From NCBI RefSeq assembly GCF_900454495.1, contig NZ_UGSI01000002.1, positions 248,001 through 312,000 of the forward strand: DNA of 64,000 nucleotides. Direction: 5' to 3'. The DNA comes from Paenibacillus macerans (GTDB taxonomy: Bacteria > Bacillota > Bacilli > Paenibacillales > Paenibacillaceae). Position 1 is the first letter of the stretch; every line of letters starts with the position of its first letter. The notes beneath the pieces were generated by a model that was not told the DNA's origin, searched no databases, and saw only the letters and a program-made list of their open reading frames with translations. Position numbers and translations under genes: made by a program. Of this stretch, positions 24,728 through 33,522 are shown one piece after another.

Positions 24728-24745
24728 GGAATTGCCGCTGCTTTT

Positions 24746-25873
24746 TTATGCCAATCTCATCTTAAAATCCTCATATCCAAACTCATGCAGAACTTCGCAA
24801 TCGCCGTCTTTGTGCTGAACCACGAGGGCGGGAAGCGGCATGCCGTTGAACGTGGTGTTCTTCACCATCGAATAAATCGCCATGTCGCCGAACACCAGCC
24901 GGTCGCCGCTCTTCAAAGGCTGATCAAACGAGTAGTCGCCGATCGTATCGCCGGACAGGCAGGTCGGCCCGCCAAGCCGGTACGTGTACGGCTTCTCTCC
25001 CGGTTCCCCGGAACCGAACAGCGGCGGACGATAAGGCATTTCGAGCACATCGGGCATATGGCACGAGGCCGACGTGTCGAGGATGGCGATATCCATGCCG
25101 TTTTGCATTGTGTCGAGCACGGTCGTAATCAGGTAACCGGCATTCAAGGCCACGGCTTCTCCGGGCTCCAGGTACACCTGCAAGCCGTATTTGTCCTGCA
25201 TCCGTTTGATGCATTGTTCCAGCAGGGGGATATCGTAATCCTCCCGGGTGATATGGTGGCCGCCGCCGAAGTTGATCCACTCCAGCTGCGACAGCCACGG
25301 TCCGAACTTCTCTTCGATCGCATCGAGCGTGGTGGCCAAATCATCCGAATTCTGCTGGCAAAGCGTGTGAAAATGCAGACCGGAAATCCCGCCCAGTTGC
25401 TCGGGCCGGAAATGCTCGATCGTCACGCCGAACCGGGAACCTACCGCACACGGATTGTAGATATCGTGCCCGACCTGCGTGGAGCATTCGGGATTGATGC
25501 GGAGGCCGATTTTTTTACCGGCGGCGAGCACTTTATCGCGATATTTTTCCACTTGGGAAAACGAATTGAAAATAATATGATCGCACAGCCCGATAATTTC
25601 GTCGATCTGATCTTCGCGGTAGGCCGGGGAGAAGACGTGGTTCTCCTTCCCCATCTCCTCGTGCCCCAGCCGCGCTTCATACAACCCGCTGGCCGCCGTA
25701 CCGCTCAAATACTCTCCGATCAGCGGATACAGGGTGTACATCGAGAACGCTTTTTGGGCCAAAATGATTTTGGCGCCGGTGCGCTCCATGACCCCGCTGA
25801 GGATGCGGAGATTTTTTTCCAAAAGGGCTTCATCCACTACGTAGCAAGGGGTAGGCAGTTCCTCAAAACGCAT
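24746..25873 (-). CDS. nspC: Carboxy(nor)spermidine decarboxylase
   Basis: A 375-residue PLP enzyme of the alanine-racemase-fold decarboxylases. The PLP lysine is Lys41 in ILAQKAFSMY. SGLHFHTLCQ, the glycine loop INFGGGHH, LEPGEAV and the dimer-site motif DTSASCHMPDVLEMPYRPP all match NspC. It removes CO2 from carboxyspermidine or carboxynorspermidine to give the free polyamine. It lies four bases after the synthase gene in one operon and ends at a clear terminator. Confidence 0.9.
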   Translation of the reverse strand: MRFEELPTPCYVVDEALLEKNLRILSGVMERTGAKIILAQKAFSMYTLYPLIGEYLSGTAASGLYEARLGHEEMGKENHVFSPAYREDQIDEIIGLCDHIIFNSFSQVEKYRDKVLAAGKKIGLRINPECSTQVGHDIYNPCAVGSRFGVTIEHFRPEQLGGISGLHFHTLCQQNSDDLATTLDAIEEKFGPWLSQLEWINFGGGHHITREDYDIPLLEQCIKRMQDKYGLQVYLEPGEAVALNAGYLITTVLDTMQNGMDIAILDTSASCHMPDVLEMPYRPPLFGSGEPGEKPYTYRLGGPTCLSGDTIGDYSFDQPLKSGDRLVFGDMAIYSMVKNTTFNGMPLPALVVQHKDGDCEVLHEFGYEDFKMRLA

Positions 25874-25877
25874 CGGA

Positions 25878-27128
25878 TTAAACGAGCTCCGTTTCCAGCA
25901 CTTTTTTCGTATCTTCTTCCGAAGGATACTCGTCTACAGGCACCGGATTAAAGTTTTCTTGCCATGGCAGACCCCATTTGTTCAGCGCGTCCATGAACGG
26001 ATCCGGATCGAACTGTTCAATGTTGTACACACCCGGTTTGTTCCAGTGTCCTTGAAGGATCATCATGGCCCCGATCATGGCCGGAACGCCGGTAGTGTAA
26101 GAAACGGCTTGGGAGCCCACTTCCTTATAGCACGCTTCATGGTCGCACACATTGTATACGTAGTAAGTTTTATCTTTGCCGTCTTTTTTGCCTTTAAAGA
26201 TACAGCCGATGTTCGTTTTGCCTTTCGTGCGCGGTCCCAGGGAAGCCGGATCCGGCAGCACGGCTTTCAGGAACTGCAGCGGAATGATCTGCTTGCCTTC
26301 GAATTCGATCGGCTCGATCGACGTCATGCCTACGTTCTCCAGGCATTTCAGGTGCGTCAGATAGCTTTGGCCGAACGTCATGAAGAAGCGGATCCGTTTC
26401 AGCCCGGGGATGTTAACCGCAAGGGATTCCAATTCCTCATGGTACAGCAGGTACATATCTTTTTCGCCGACTTCAGGGAAGTTGTAGACTCGTTTGATCT
26501 CCATCGGTTTGGTTTCGACCCACTCGCCCTTTTCCCAGTATCTTCCATTAGCCGAGACTTCGCGGATGTTGATTTCCGGGTTGAAGTTGGTGGCGAAAGG
26601 ATAGCCGTGATCGCCGGCGTTGCAGTCAAGAATGTCGATATATTCAATTTCGTCAAAATGATGCTTCAGGGCATAGGCGGAAAATACGCCGGTCACGCCA
26701 GGGTCGAAGCCGCTGCCCAGCAGAGCGGTAATGCCGGCTTTCTCAAAGCGCTCACGGTATTCCCACTGCCATTTGTATTCGAATTTCGCCGTGTCTTCCG
26801 GTTCATAGTTCGCTGTATCCATGTAGTGCGTTTTCGTCGCCAGGCAGGCGTCCATGATCGTCAAATCTTGGTAAGGCAGCGCCAGGTTCATGACGATGTC
26901 CGGTTTCACCTCGTTGATCAGGGCGATCAGTTCTTCAACATTGTTGGCGTCTACTTGAGCCGTCGTAATTTTTGTTTTGCCGCCGTCCAGCTTGGCTTTG
27001 AGCTCGTCGCATTTGGATTTCGTGCGGCTGGCGATGCAGATTTCCTCAAACACTTCGCTGTTTTGAACACATTTGTGAATGGCCACGGAAGCAACTCCGC
27101 CGGCTCCGATAATAAGCGCTTTTCCCAT
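25878..27128 (-). CDS. Carboxy(nor)spermidine synthase, saccharopine-dehydrogenase family
   Basis: A 416-residue reductase with the nucleotide motif LIIGAGGVASVA at its N-terminus and a saccharopine-dehydrogenase fold (LGSGFDPGVTGVFSAYA, CNAGDHGYPFATNFNPE). It condenses aspartate semialdehyde with putrescine or diaminopropane using NADPH. With the adjacent decarboxylase it forms the S-adenosylmethionine-independent spermidine route. The ATG at 27128 has AGGAGA upstream; a longer frame to 27248 lacks a ribosome binding site. Confidence 0.9.
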   Translation of the reverse strand: MGKALIIGAGGVASVAIHKCVQNSEVFEEICIASRTKSKCDELKAKLDGGKTKITTAQVDANNVEELIALINEVKPDIVMNLALPYQDLTIMDACLATKTHYMDTANYEPEDTAKFEYKWQWEYRERFEKAGITALLGSGFDPGVTGVFSAYALKHHFDEIEYIDILDCNAGDHGYPFATNFNPEINIREVSANGRYWEKGEWVETKPMEIKRVYNFPEVGEKDMYLLYHEELESLAVNIPGLKRIRFFMTFGQSYLTHLKCLENVGMTSIEPIEFEGKQIIPLQFLKAVLPDPASLGPRTKGKTNIGCIFKGKKDGKDKTYYVYNVCDHEACYKEVGSQAVSYTTGVPAMIGAMMILQGHWNKPGVYNIEQFDPDPFMDALNKWGLPWQENFNPVPVDEYPSEEDTKKVLETELV

Positions 27129-27737
27129 TGTTCCATTTCTCCTAACCCAGTGAATTTTTGTGCTGCTTTGTTGGTTCCGCGAAATTTGCAAATAAAAAAA
27201 CAAGTAATGAACGCATAGGTGCGCACCACTTGTCTTCGATATAGTCAAATATTAAGATAACTCTGGTCATGACGGGACGAACGACATAAGCGTCCGTAAA
27301 ACGCTCGCCAACCAGCCATAAAACGCGCGCTTTTTATGAAAAAGTTCTTAATATTCAAATATATCATGTTAGGATCAGAGTCTATTTAGCAAATAATCGC
27401 CTTTACCACTCTTATTGACCGTTTCACAAGTTGATGTGCGATATGCACCGGTTGTAAAGTAACCAACTTATAAAATTTGAGCTTTTAACTCAATCAATAA
27501 GGCAACAAAAGTTGCCAATCGGCATTTGACCCGGCTGTCCGTATGGCCTTAACTCTCCGAGGAAAGTGGTCAAAAATTATCTGCTTGGAAAGACCCGAAA
27601 ATATACTTGAATATTAGCTTTCCAAATTAACGCTGTCCTTATATTAGCAGGACATATGGGAAAGGGCAAGAGAAAAATAAAAAATTGTTATGAATAATTT
27701 TGGATATTTAATATATGGGTTAATTGGTAAAATTTGA
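27129..27737. other. Long divergent intergenic region
   Basis: About 600 bp of mostly AT-rich DNA between the polyamine operon and the xylanase promoter. I see no gene. A motif like TTGAATATTAAG occurs three times: 27245-27256 (10 of 12), 27347-27358 (inverted, 12 of 12) and 27607-27618 (10 of 12). These may be operator sites. Confidence 0.4.
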
Positions 27738-27767
27738 TTGACAAATCCTGTACAAACCTTATAGGAT
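27738..27767 (+). promoter_or_regulatory. Sigma-A promoter of the xylanase gene
   Basis: TTGACA (27738-27743) and TAGGAT (27762-27767) are 18 bp apart. The cellulase gene at 43715 has the same TTGACAAAT start and 18-bp spacing. Confidence 0.7.
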
Positions 27768-27778
27768 AAATATAGAAA

Positions 27779-27792
27779 TGGAAGCGTTTTAT
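27779..27792 (+). promoter_or_regulatory. cre-like CcpA site
   Basis: TGGAAGCGTTTTAT resembles the catabolite-responsive element consensus TGWAANCGNTNWCA and lies just after the -10 box, where CcpA binding would repress. Confidence 0.6.
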
Positions 27793-27963
27793 GTGATGGT
27801 TGGCCGGATGACGGTTTACGGTAGCCGAGGCGGGGGCCCGTCTTGTCTATAACGATGAAACCGGAGGGAGGGTGATGTTCATTAGCAGGACTTCTTTTTG
27901 TTTCCTGTTCATGCTGAACGAGACTGGAAAACGATTTTTTTCTGTGAATGGAGGAGAATGACG

Positions 27964-30282
27964 ATGAGAAAACGGTTGTTGCGCAAAGTGCTTAGCTTGT
28001 TTTGGATTTTAAGTTTAGTCGGGGCGTACTTCTCTGCACAGCCGGACGCCCAGGCGGCGAACACCGTTCTGGTGCAAAGCGATTTTGAGGACGGCACGGC
28101 CCAGGGGTGGACCGGACGCAGTTCTGAGGAGACGCTGACGGCGGCGGCCGAAGCGGCTCGCAGCGGTGCTTACGGATTGAAGGTGGCGGACCGCAGCATG
28201 GGGTGGCATGGGGTGACGCTGGACGTGACGGCGCAGATGGAATTAGGGAAAACGTACGTGTTTTCGGGCTGGATCAAGCTGCCGGCCGGTTCTCCGGACA
28301 GCCGGGTGTACATGACGATGCAGCGAACGGCGGGGAGCGATGCGCACTACGAGCAAATCGCGAACGGCACCGCTTCGGCCAGCCGCTGGTTAGAGCTGCG
28401 GGCGGAGTACAAATACCGCGAACCGGGGGATCAACTGTCCATATACTTTGAAATCCCGGATCAGCCGACGCTGTCGTTTTATCTGGACGATTTTGCGCTG
28501 GAGCGGCTGCCGGACTCCGACCCGATCGTCATCGAGGACGGGATTCCGTCGCTGAAGGACGTATTCGCCGGCGATTTCCTGTTCGGGGCCGCTTTTGAAA
28601 ATTCCGAGCTTTACCAGGAGCCGGACAAACAGCTTTTGGCCAAGCATTTTAATAGCGTAACGCCGGGCAATGTGCTGAAGTGGGACAGCACCGAGCCGGA
28701 GGAAGGCCAGTTCCGCTTCGCTGGGGCGGACGCGGCCGTTCAGTTCGCGTTGGACAACGGCCAGCAGGTGCGGGGCCATGCGCTCGTGTGGCACAATCAG
28801 ACCCCGGATTGGGTTTTCCGGGACGAGAACGGAAATCTGGTCAGCAAGGATGTGCTGTTCCAGCGGATGGAGAACCACATCAAGACAGTCATGGGGCGGT
28901 ATAAGGATGCGATTTACGCCTGGGACGTTGTCAATGAGGTGATTGATCCGAGCCAGCCGGACGGACTGCGCCGCAGCCTGTGGTACCAGATCGCCGGCGA
29001 AGAATACATCGAGAAGGCCTTCATTTATGCGCATGAAGCCGATCCCGACGCCGTGCTGTTCATCAACGACTACAACACGCACGAGCCGGCCAAGAGCCAG
29101 GCTTTGTACAACCTGGTCAAGCGGCTGCAGGAGAAAGGCATTCCCGTTCACGGGGTAGGGCATCAAACGCATATCAACATCGACTGGCCGCAGATGAGCG
29201 AGATCGAAAATTCAATTCTTAAATTTGCCGAGCTCGGGCTTAAGACGGAAATCACCGAATTGGACATCGATGTGTACACGAACACCAATCAGCGTTACGA
29301 CACATTGCCGGACAGCATCGCGCAAAAGCAAGTGACCCGTTATAAACAGCTGTTCGACATTTTCAGAAAACATAGCGACCTGATCGACAACGTGACGGTC
29401 TGGGGCAAAGACGACGGAAACTCCTGGCTCCGCAAATACCCGGTGAACCGCAACAATTGGCCGCTGCTGTTCGATGAACGGCTGCAGTCCAAACCGGCGT
29501 ATTGGGCGATTGTCGACGCTGCGCAGCCGCAGGTTCCGGCGGTGCCGGCAAACGTCAAGGCGGCGGCCGGCGATCAGCGGGTGACGCTGAGCTGGGATGC
29601 GGCCAATGGGGCGTCCGGGTACCATGTGAAGCGGGCGGAGCAAAGCGGCGGGCCGTATGTGACGGTGGCCCAAGGGGTCACGGCCGCCGTGTATAGCGAT
29701 GCCGGATTGGTCAACGGCAAGACGTATTATTACGTGATCAGCGCCGTCAACAATGTGGGCGAAAGCCGGAATTCGGCGGAAGTCAATGCGACGCCGCGGG
29801 AGACGCCGACGCCGGAGCCCGGCGAGTTCGCGGTGCAGTACCGTTCCGCCGATTCCAATGCGGGCGACAACCATCTGAAGCCGCATTTCCGCATCGTCAA
29901 CCAGAGCGAGGAAGCGGTGCCGCTGAGCGAGCTGACGCTCCGGTACTGGTACACGATCGACGGGGACAAGCCGCAGCAATTCCACTGCGATTATGCGCAG
30001 ATCGGCGGCTCGAACATTAGCGGCAGTCTGGTGAAGCTGGACGAGGCTCGCTCGGGAGCGGACTATTATCTGGAGCTGTCATTCTCCCCGGCGGCCGGCA
30101 GCATCGCGGCGGGCGGCAACAGCGGCGAGATCCAGACGCGGATCAACAAAACCGACTGGACCAACTATAACGAGCGCGATGATTACTCTTATGATGGGTC
30201 AAAGACGTCGTTCACCGATTGGGATCGCGTGACCCTGTACCGGAACGGCACGCTCGTTTGGGGGATTGAGCCGGGGATGTGA
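27964..30282 (+). CDS. Secreted GH10 endo-1,4-beta-xylanase with CBM22, FN3 and CBM3 modules
   Basis: A 772-residue modular enzyme. A signal peptide (1-31, ending DAQA) is followed by a CBM22-type module (about 33-180), a GH10 catalytic domain (about 190-520), one FN3 domain (about 525-612) and a C-terminal CBM3 (about 619-772). The acid/base Glu325 lies in DVVNEVID and the nucleophile Glu432 in ITELDID, correctly spaced for GH10. The ATG at 27964 is seven bases after GGAGGAG. The CBM3 suggests targeting to crystalline cellulose while the enzyme cuts xylan in plant cell walls. Promoter and cre-like site resemble those of the cellulase gene. Confidence 0.95.
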   Translation: MRKRLLRKVLSLFWILSLVGAYFSAQPDAQAANTVLVQSDFEDGTAQGWTGRSSEETLTAAAEAARSGAYGLKVADRSMGWHGVTLDVTAQMELGKTYVFSGWIKLPAGSPDSRVYMTMQRTAGSDAHYEQIANGTASASRWLELRAEYKYREPGDQLSIYFEIPDQPTLSFYLDDFALERLPDSDPIVIEDGIPSLKDVFAGDFLFGAAFENSELYQEPDKQLLAKHFNSVTPGNVLKWDSTEPEEGQFRFAGADAAVQFALDNGQQVRGHALVWHNQTPDWVFRDENGNLVSKDVLFQRMENHIKTVMGRYKDAIYAWDVVNEVIDPSQPDGLRRSLWYQIAGEEYIEKAFIYAHEADPDAVLFINDYNTHEPAKSQALYNLVKRLQEKGIPVHGVGHQTHINIDWPQMSEIENSILKFAELGLKTEITELDIDVYTNTNQRYDTLPDSIAQKQVTRYKQLFDIFRKHSDLIDNVTVWGKDDGNSWLRKYPVNRNNWPLLFDERLQSKPAYWAIVDAAQPQVPAVPANVKAAAGDQRVTLSWDAANGASGYHVKRAEQSGGPYVTVAQGVTAAVYSDAGLVNGKTYYYVISAVNNVGESRNSAEVNATPRETPTPEPGEFAVQYRSADSNAGDNHLKPHFRIVNQSEEAVPLSELTLRYWYTIDGDKPQQFHCDYAQIGGSNISGSLVKLDEARSGADYYLELSFSPAAGSIAAGGNSGEIQTRINKTDWTNYNERDDYSYDGSKTSFTDWDRVTLYRNGTLVWGIEPGM

Positions 30283-30299
30283 TATAGCGCGTAGGGGGG

Positions 30300-30485
30300 G
30301 CGGAAGCTTCCGGTGCGCTTAGGCAGTCTAAGGGAATTAGTACGCGTGGGTAAAAGAGTGTAAAAGATCGTAAAAGATCGTTCAAGTGGATTAAAGCGGT
30401 AAAGTTCATTAATTCGCCAAAGTGCATTGAAGCGCGTTGAAGCACGTTGAAGGGTTAAAGCACGTTGAAGTACCTTAAAGCACAA
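30300..30485. repeat. Degenerate short tandem repeats after the xylanase gene
   Basis: The stretch contains repeated GTAAAAGA blocks (30350-30375) and GTTGAAGCAC-like blocks (30427-30480), all loosely related to a roughly 10-bp period. No gene or terminator is evident in it. Confidence 0.6.
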
Positions 30486-30491
30486 AAAAAT

Positions 30492-30676
30492 CTAACGGTT
30501 GTAACAGTGGTTATTTTGCGAAAAAAGGCCTTTTCAAAATTCTAACGGTTGTCAGCGTCGTTATTTGCCTGAATCTAAGCGAAATTAGCCGGTTTTAAGT
30601 GAAATAAGCGCTATGGCAACCGTTAGAATTTGAAATCAACGTTTTTGGAAAAAATAACGATTGTGGCAACCGTTAG
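30492..30676. repeat. Four-unit intergenic repeat locus A2
   Basis: Four 25-bp units with the same CTAACGGTTG head as locus A1: direct at 30492-30516 and 30542-30566, inverted at 30602-30626 and 30653-30676. Starts are 50, 60 and 51 bp apart, and the total length is 185 bp, the same as A1. The sequences between units differ from those of A1. Confidence 0.85.
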
Positions 30677-30690
30677 CTTCAAGTTAAAGG

Positions 30691-30737
30691 CAAAGCACCA
30701 AAGCCGCCAATTAACGCATGACGGCTTTGGTGCTTTG
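30691..30737. terminator. Hairpin terminator after the M20 gene
   Basis: A perfect 16-bp stem (30691-30706 with 30722-30737) with a 15-base loop lies ten bases beyond the stop at 30747. The U run is weak on both strands. Confidence 0.65.
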
Positions 30738-30746
30738 TGTTTTGGT

Positions 30747-32282
30747 TCAGGGGAGCTGCCCGTTTCCCCGGCAGGCCTTTACCGGGGGCAAAATATGGGC
30801 GGGAATCGGGCAGGCGTATCCCTCCAGACCACCCCGGCTGCGCAGCTCCCGTTTCGCCTCTTCGAGAACGGACGGGTCTTTCAGCAGCTCCGCCGCGGTC
30901 GCCGCGAGCACTTTGGCGGCATGCAGCATGCCTTTATGGGCGGCCGCCGCCTTCCCTTGCGCGACCATCTGCCACGAGTGAAACGGCGTATCGGCGGCAA
31001 AGCAGACCGTTTCAAGCTGGGCCGTCGGGACGACCCAACTGACATCGGCGACATCGGTGGAACCGAGCATCCGGCCGGTCAAGGGGCGGTACGGATCGAG
31101 TGTCTCCGGCAGGGCGGCTTGATCCGGAGCGTATTTCGGCTCGGGGTTCGTTTCTGGTCCGGCCTCCGGCCTTGGATCACCGATCTGAGCGGCCTCCTGC
31201 CCCGAATCCACCTGCAGTCCGCCGTCCGTGCCCGGCTTCGCCTCCGGCCGCAGCGCCTCAAGTATAGCGCGGGCGTAACGCTGCTCTTCCTCCGTAAACG
31301 CCGGCACGCCAAGCGCCTCGAAGCACCGCTGCATGATCCGCTCCACGGTCACGTTCGGGATCAGATTGGAGCAGGCTTTTTCGAAGCCGATCTGCACCTT
31401 CGTTCCGGTCATCAGCGCCGCTCCCTTGGCGATATCGTTGATCCGCGCGTAAATTTCCTCCACTTGGCGAACCTCGGGCGCGCGGATCAAATATACGACT
31501 TCCGCGGCCGCCTGCACGACGTTCGGGGAGAATCCGCCCGTATCCGTGACCGCGTAATGGAACTGGGCCTCCCGCGGGACATGCTCCCGCAAATAGTTGG
31601 CCCCGACGTTCATCAGCTCCACCGCATCCAGGGCGCTTCTTCCCGTATGGGGACTGGCGGCCGCGTGCGAACTGCGTCCTTGAAACCGGTAGCGCACCTG
31701 GTAATTGGCCGAGGACGTCTGGGAAACGACCGCGTTGCCGTAGCCGGGATGCCAGGTCAGCGCCGCGTTGACGTCGGCAAATGCGCCTTCCCGCACCAGG
31801 AACGTTTTGCCGGAACCGCCTTCCTCGGCCGGGCAGCCGTAATAGCGGATCGTTCCGGGCAGCCCCGCTTCGGCCATATATTCTTTCAGGGCCACCGCCG
31901 CGGCGAGCGAACCCGTGCCCAGCAAATGATGGCCGCAGCCGTGCCCGCTGCCTCCGGGTTTAAGCGGCTCCCGGAAAGCGGCGCCCGCGATCTGACTCAT
32001 CCCCGGCAGCGCGTCGTATTCACCCAGGATGGCGATAACCGGCCGGCCGCTGCCGTACGAAGCCGTAAATGCCGTCGGCAGCCCGCCGGTGCCAAACGCC
32101 ACCGTGAACCCTTCCTGCTCCAGCCGCTCCGCGAGCAGCCCGGCCGACTCGAACTCTTCGAATTTCGTTTCGGCCAGCTCCCATAACCGGTCGCTCAGCT
32201 CCGTCATCGCTTCCCGCCGCCGCTCGACCAGCTCGGCAATCCGCTTCCAAGCGGCCGTTTTTGCGCCTCTTTCCTGTACCAT
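30747..32282 (-). CDS. M20-family amidohydrolase (AbgB-like)
   Basis: A 511-residue zinc amidohydrolase or peptidase of the M20D/AbgB group. Metal and catalytic residues are visible in ILGEYDALPG, GSGHGCGHHLLG, PAEEGGSGKT and the dimerisation region RSSHAAASPHTGRSALDA. A Pro/Glu-rich insert (about residues 345-395) interrupts the usual fold. The start is six bases from the stop of the isochorismatase gene, so it closes the same operon. It could cleave an N-acyl or N-carbamoyl amino acid; the substrate is unknown. Confidence 0.82.
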   Translation of the reverse strand: MVQERGAKTAAWKRIAELVERRREAMTELSDRLWELAETKFEEFESAGLLAERLEQEGFTVAFGTGGLPTAFTASYGSGRPVIAILGEYDALPGMSQIAGAAFREPLKPGGSGHGCGHHLLGTGSLAAAVALKEYMAEAGLPGTIRYYGCPAEEGGSGKTFLVREGAFADVNAALTWHPGYGNAVVSQTSSANYQVRYRFQGRSSHAAASPHTGRSALDAVELMNVGANYLREHVPREAQFHYAVTDTGGFSPNVVQAAAEVVYLIRAPEVRQVEEIYARINDIAKGAALMTGTKVQIGFEKACSNLIPNVTVERIMQRCFEALGVPAFTEEEQRYARAILEALRPEAKPGTDGGLQVDSGQEAAQIGDPRPEAGPETNPEPKYAPDQAALPETLDPYRPLTGRMLGSTDVADVSWVVPTAQLETVCFAADTPFHSWQMVAQGKAAAAHKGMLHAAKVLAATAAELLKDPSVLEEAKRELRSRGGLEGYACPIPAHILPPVKACRGNGQLP

Positions 32283-32288
32283 GGCCGA

Positions 32289-32858
32289 TTAGCGGGTGAG
32301 CGCCAGCACGTCTTCGGTCGTGATGTTGGCCCCGGTTTGCAAGTATTCCATGTTGAGCAGCGCCATATCATGGGCTTGCCGGCTCGTGCCCACGACGGCG
32401 TCGGACACGACATGGAAATGGTAGTTGTGCTGATGGGCGTCCACGGCCGTAAAGCGGACGCAGATGTCGGTCATGCCGCCGATCAGGTACAGGCGCTTAA
32501 TGCCAAGGCAGCGCAATAGCAAATCAAGGTCGGTCGCGAAAAAGGCGCTGTAGCGGCGTTTGGTGATAATGTATTCGCCTTCGATCGGGGCGGTCGAAGG
32601 GTGAAACTCCTCGGCGGGCGTCCCTTCCAGGCAGTGGACCTTCTCCACGCCGTCGAGCTCGCGGCCGAAGTCGCTGTGGTCGGCGCGGTGCAGCTCGCGA
32701 ATCTGGATGACCGGCACCTGCAGCTTCCGGAATTGCTGGATGACCTTCGGCGCGTTCAGCAGGCAGGTGCCGCCCTCCATCACGGGAATGGCGTCGCTTT
32801 CCGTGTCGTTTTGAATGTCGATGACGAGCAATGCGCTATGTTCGGGGATTTTTGCCAT
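32289..32858 (-). CDS. Isochorismatase-fold cysteine hydrolase, copy 1
   Basis: A 189-residue hydrolase of the isochorismatase/nicotinamidase fold. The Asp-Lys-Cys triad is Asp14 in LVIDIQND, Lys100 in ITKRRYSAF and Cys133 in GGMTDICV. It is clearly paralogous to the gene upstream, sharing RELDG, PIEGEY and TAVDAHQ(H/Y)NYH. Family members hydrolyse amides such as nicotinamide, N-carbamoylsarcosine, ureidoacrylate or biuret. Being in a run with allophanate hydrolase, a biuret- or ureido-type substrate is attractive but unproven. Confidence 0.85.
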   Translation of the reverse strand: MAKIPEHSALLVIDIQNDTESDAIPVMEGGTCLLNAPKVIQQFRKLQVPVIQIRELHRADHSDFGRELDGVEKVHCLEGTPAEEFHPSTAPIEGEYIITKRRYSAFFATDLDLLLRCLGIKRLYLIGGMTDICVRFTAVDAHQHNYHFHVVSDAVVGTSRQAHDMALLNMEYLQTGANITTEDVLALTR

Positions 32859-32886
32859 AATCGGCTCTCCTCCTCATTATTGGATT

Positions 32887-33459
32887 TTAGTTGAATAAGT
32901 CTTCCACGGAAATGACCGAGCCCGTTTGGAAATATTCGATATTGTCGAGCGCCGCCTGGGCAACCTCGTCGCTGCTCGGCGTCCCGCAGGCTTCCTTGAA
33001 CACGTGAACGTGATAGTTGTATTGATGGGCGTCCACGGCCGTATAGTGAACACAGATGTCGGTCATGCCGCCGGCGAGGAACAGATGCTCGGCCTTAAGC
33101 CCGCGCAGCAGAATTTCCAAATCGGTTCCGAAAAAGGCGCTGTACCGGCGTTTGTCCACCGTATATTCGCCCTCGATCGGCGCGGTCGGCTCGTAATACG
33201 TCGCTTCGGGCGTGCCTTCCACGCAGTGAATGTTCTCCGCGCCGTCCAGCTCGCGGCCGAAATCGACCAGATCCTTGCGGTGGATTTCGCGGATGTGCAC
33301 GATCGGCACGTCGCCGCGCTGACGGAAATATTCGGTGACCCGTTCGACGTTTTTTAAATACGCCAGTCTTTTTTCCGGAATGCCGCGCGGATGCTTGGCA
33401 GGGTCGGAGTTTTGCACGTCAACCAGGATAAGCACGCTGTGTTCGGGAATCGCAATCAT
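32887..33459 (-). CDS. Isochorismatase-fold cysteine hydrolase, copy 2
   Basis: A 190-residue paralogue of the next gene with the same triad: Asp14 in ILVDVQNS, Lys103 in VDKRRYSAF and Cys136 in GGMTDICV. The two copies may form a heteromer or handle two steps of one pathway. It follows the substrate-binding protein gene by about 60 bp with a GGAGGCG site before its ATG. Confidence 0.85.
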   Translation of the reverse strand: MIAIPEHSVLILVDVQNSDPAKHPRGIPEKRLAYLKNVERVTEYFRQRGDVPIVHIREIHRKDLVDFGRELDGAENIHCVEGTPEATYYEPTAPIEGEYTVDKRRYSAFFGTDLEILLRGLKAEHLFLAGGMTDICVHYTAVDAHQYNYHVHVFKEACGTPSSDEVAQAALDNIEYFQTGSVISVEDLFN

Positions 33460-33522
33460 TATGGTCGCCTCCTAATTAAAATGGGGTGGCGGGGCGCTGA
33501 CGCCCCGGCCAAGTTTTTCGGG

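Noticed and set aside
24686..27218. Two plus-strand frames of about 420 codons each opposite the polyamine genes
   Set aside because: They are antisense shadows of NspC and the synthase, whose catalytic motifs are intact.
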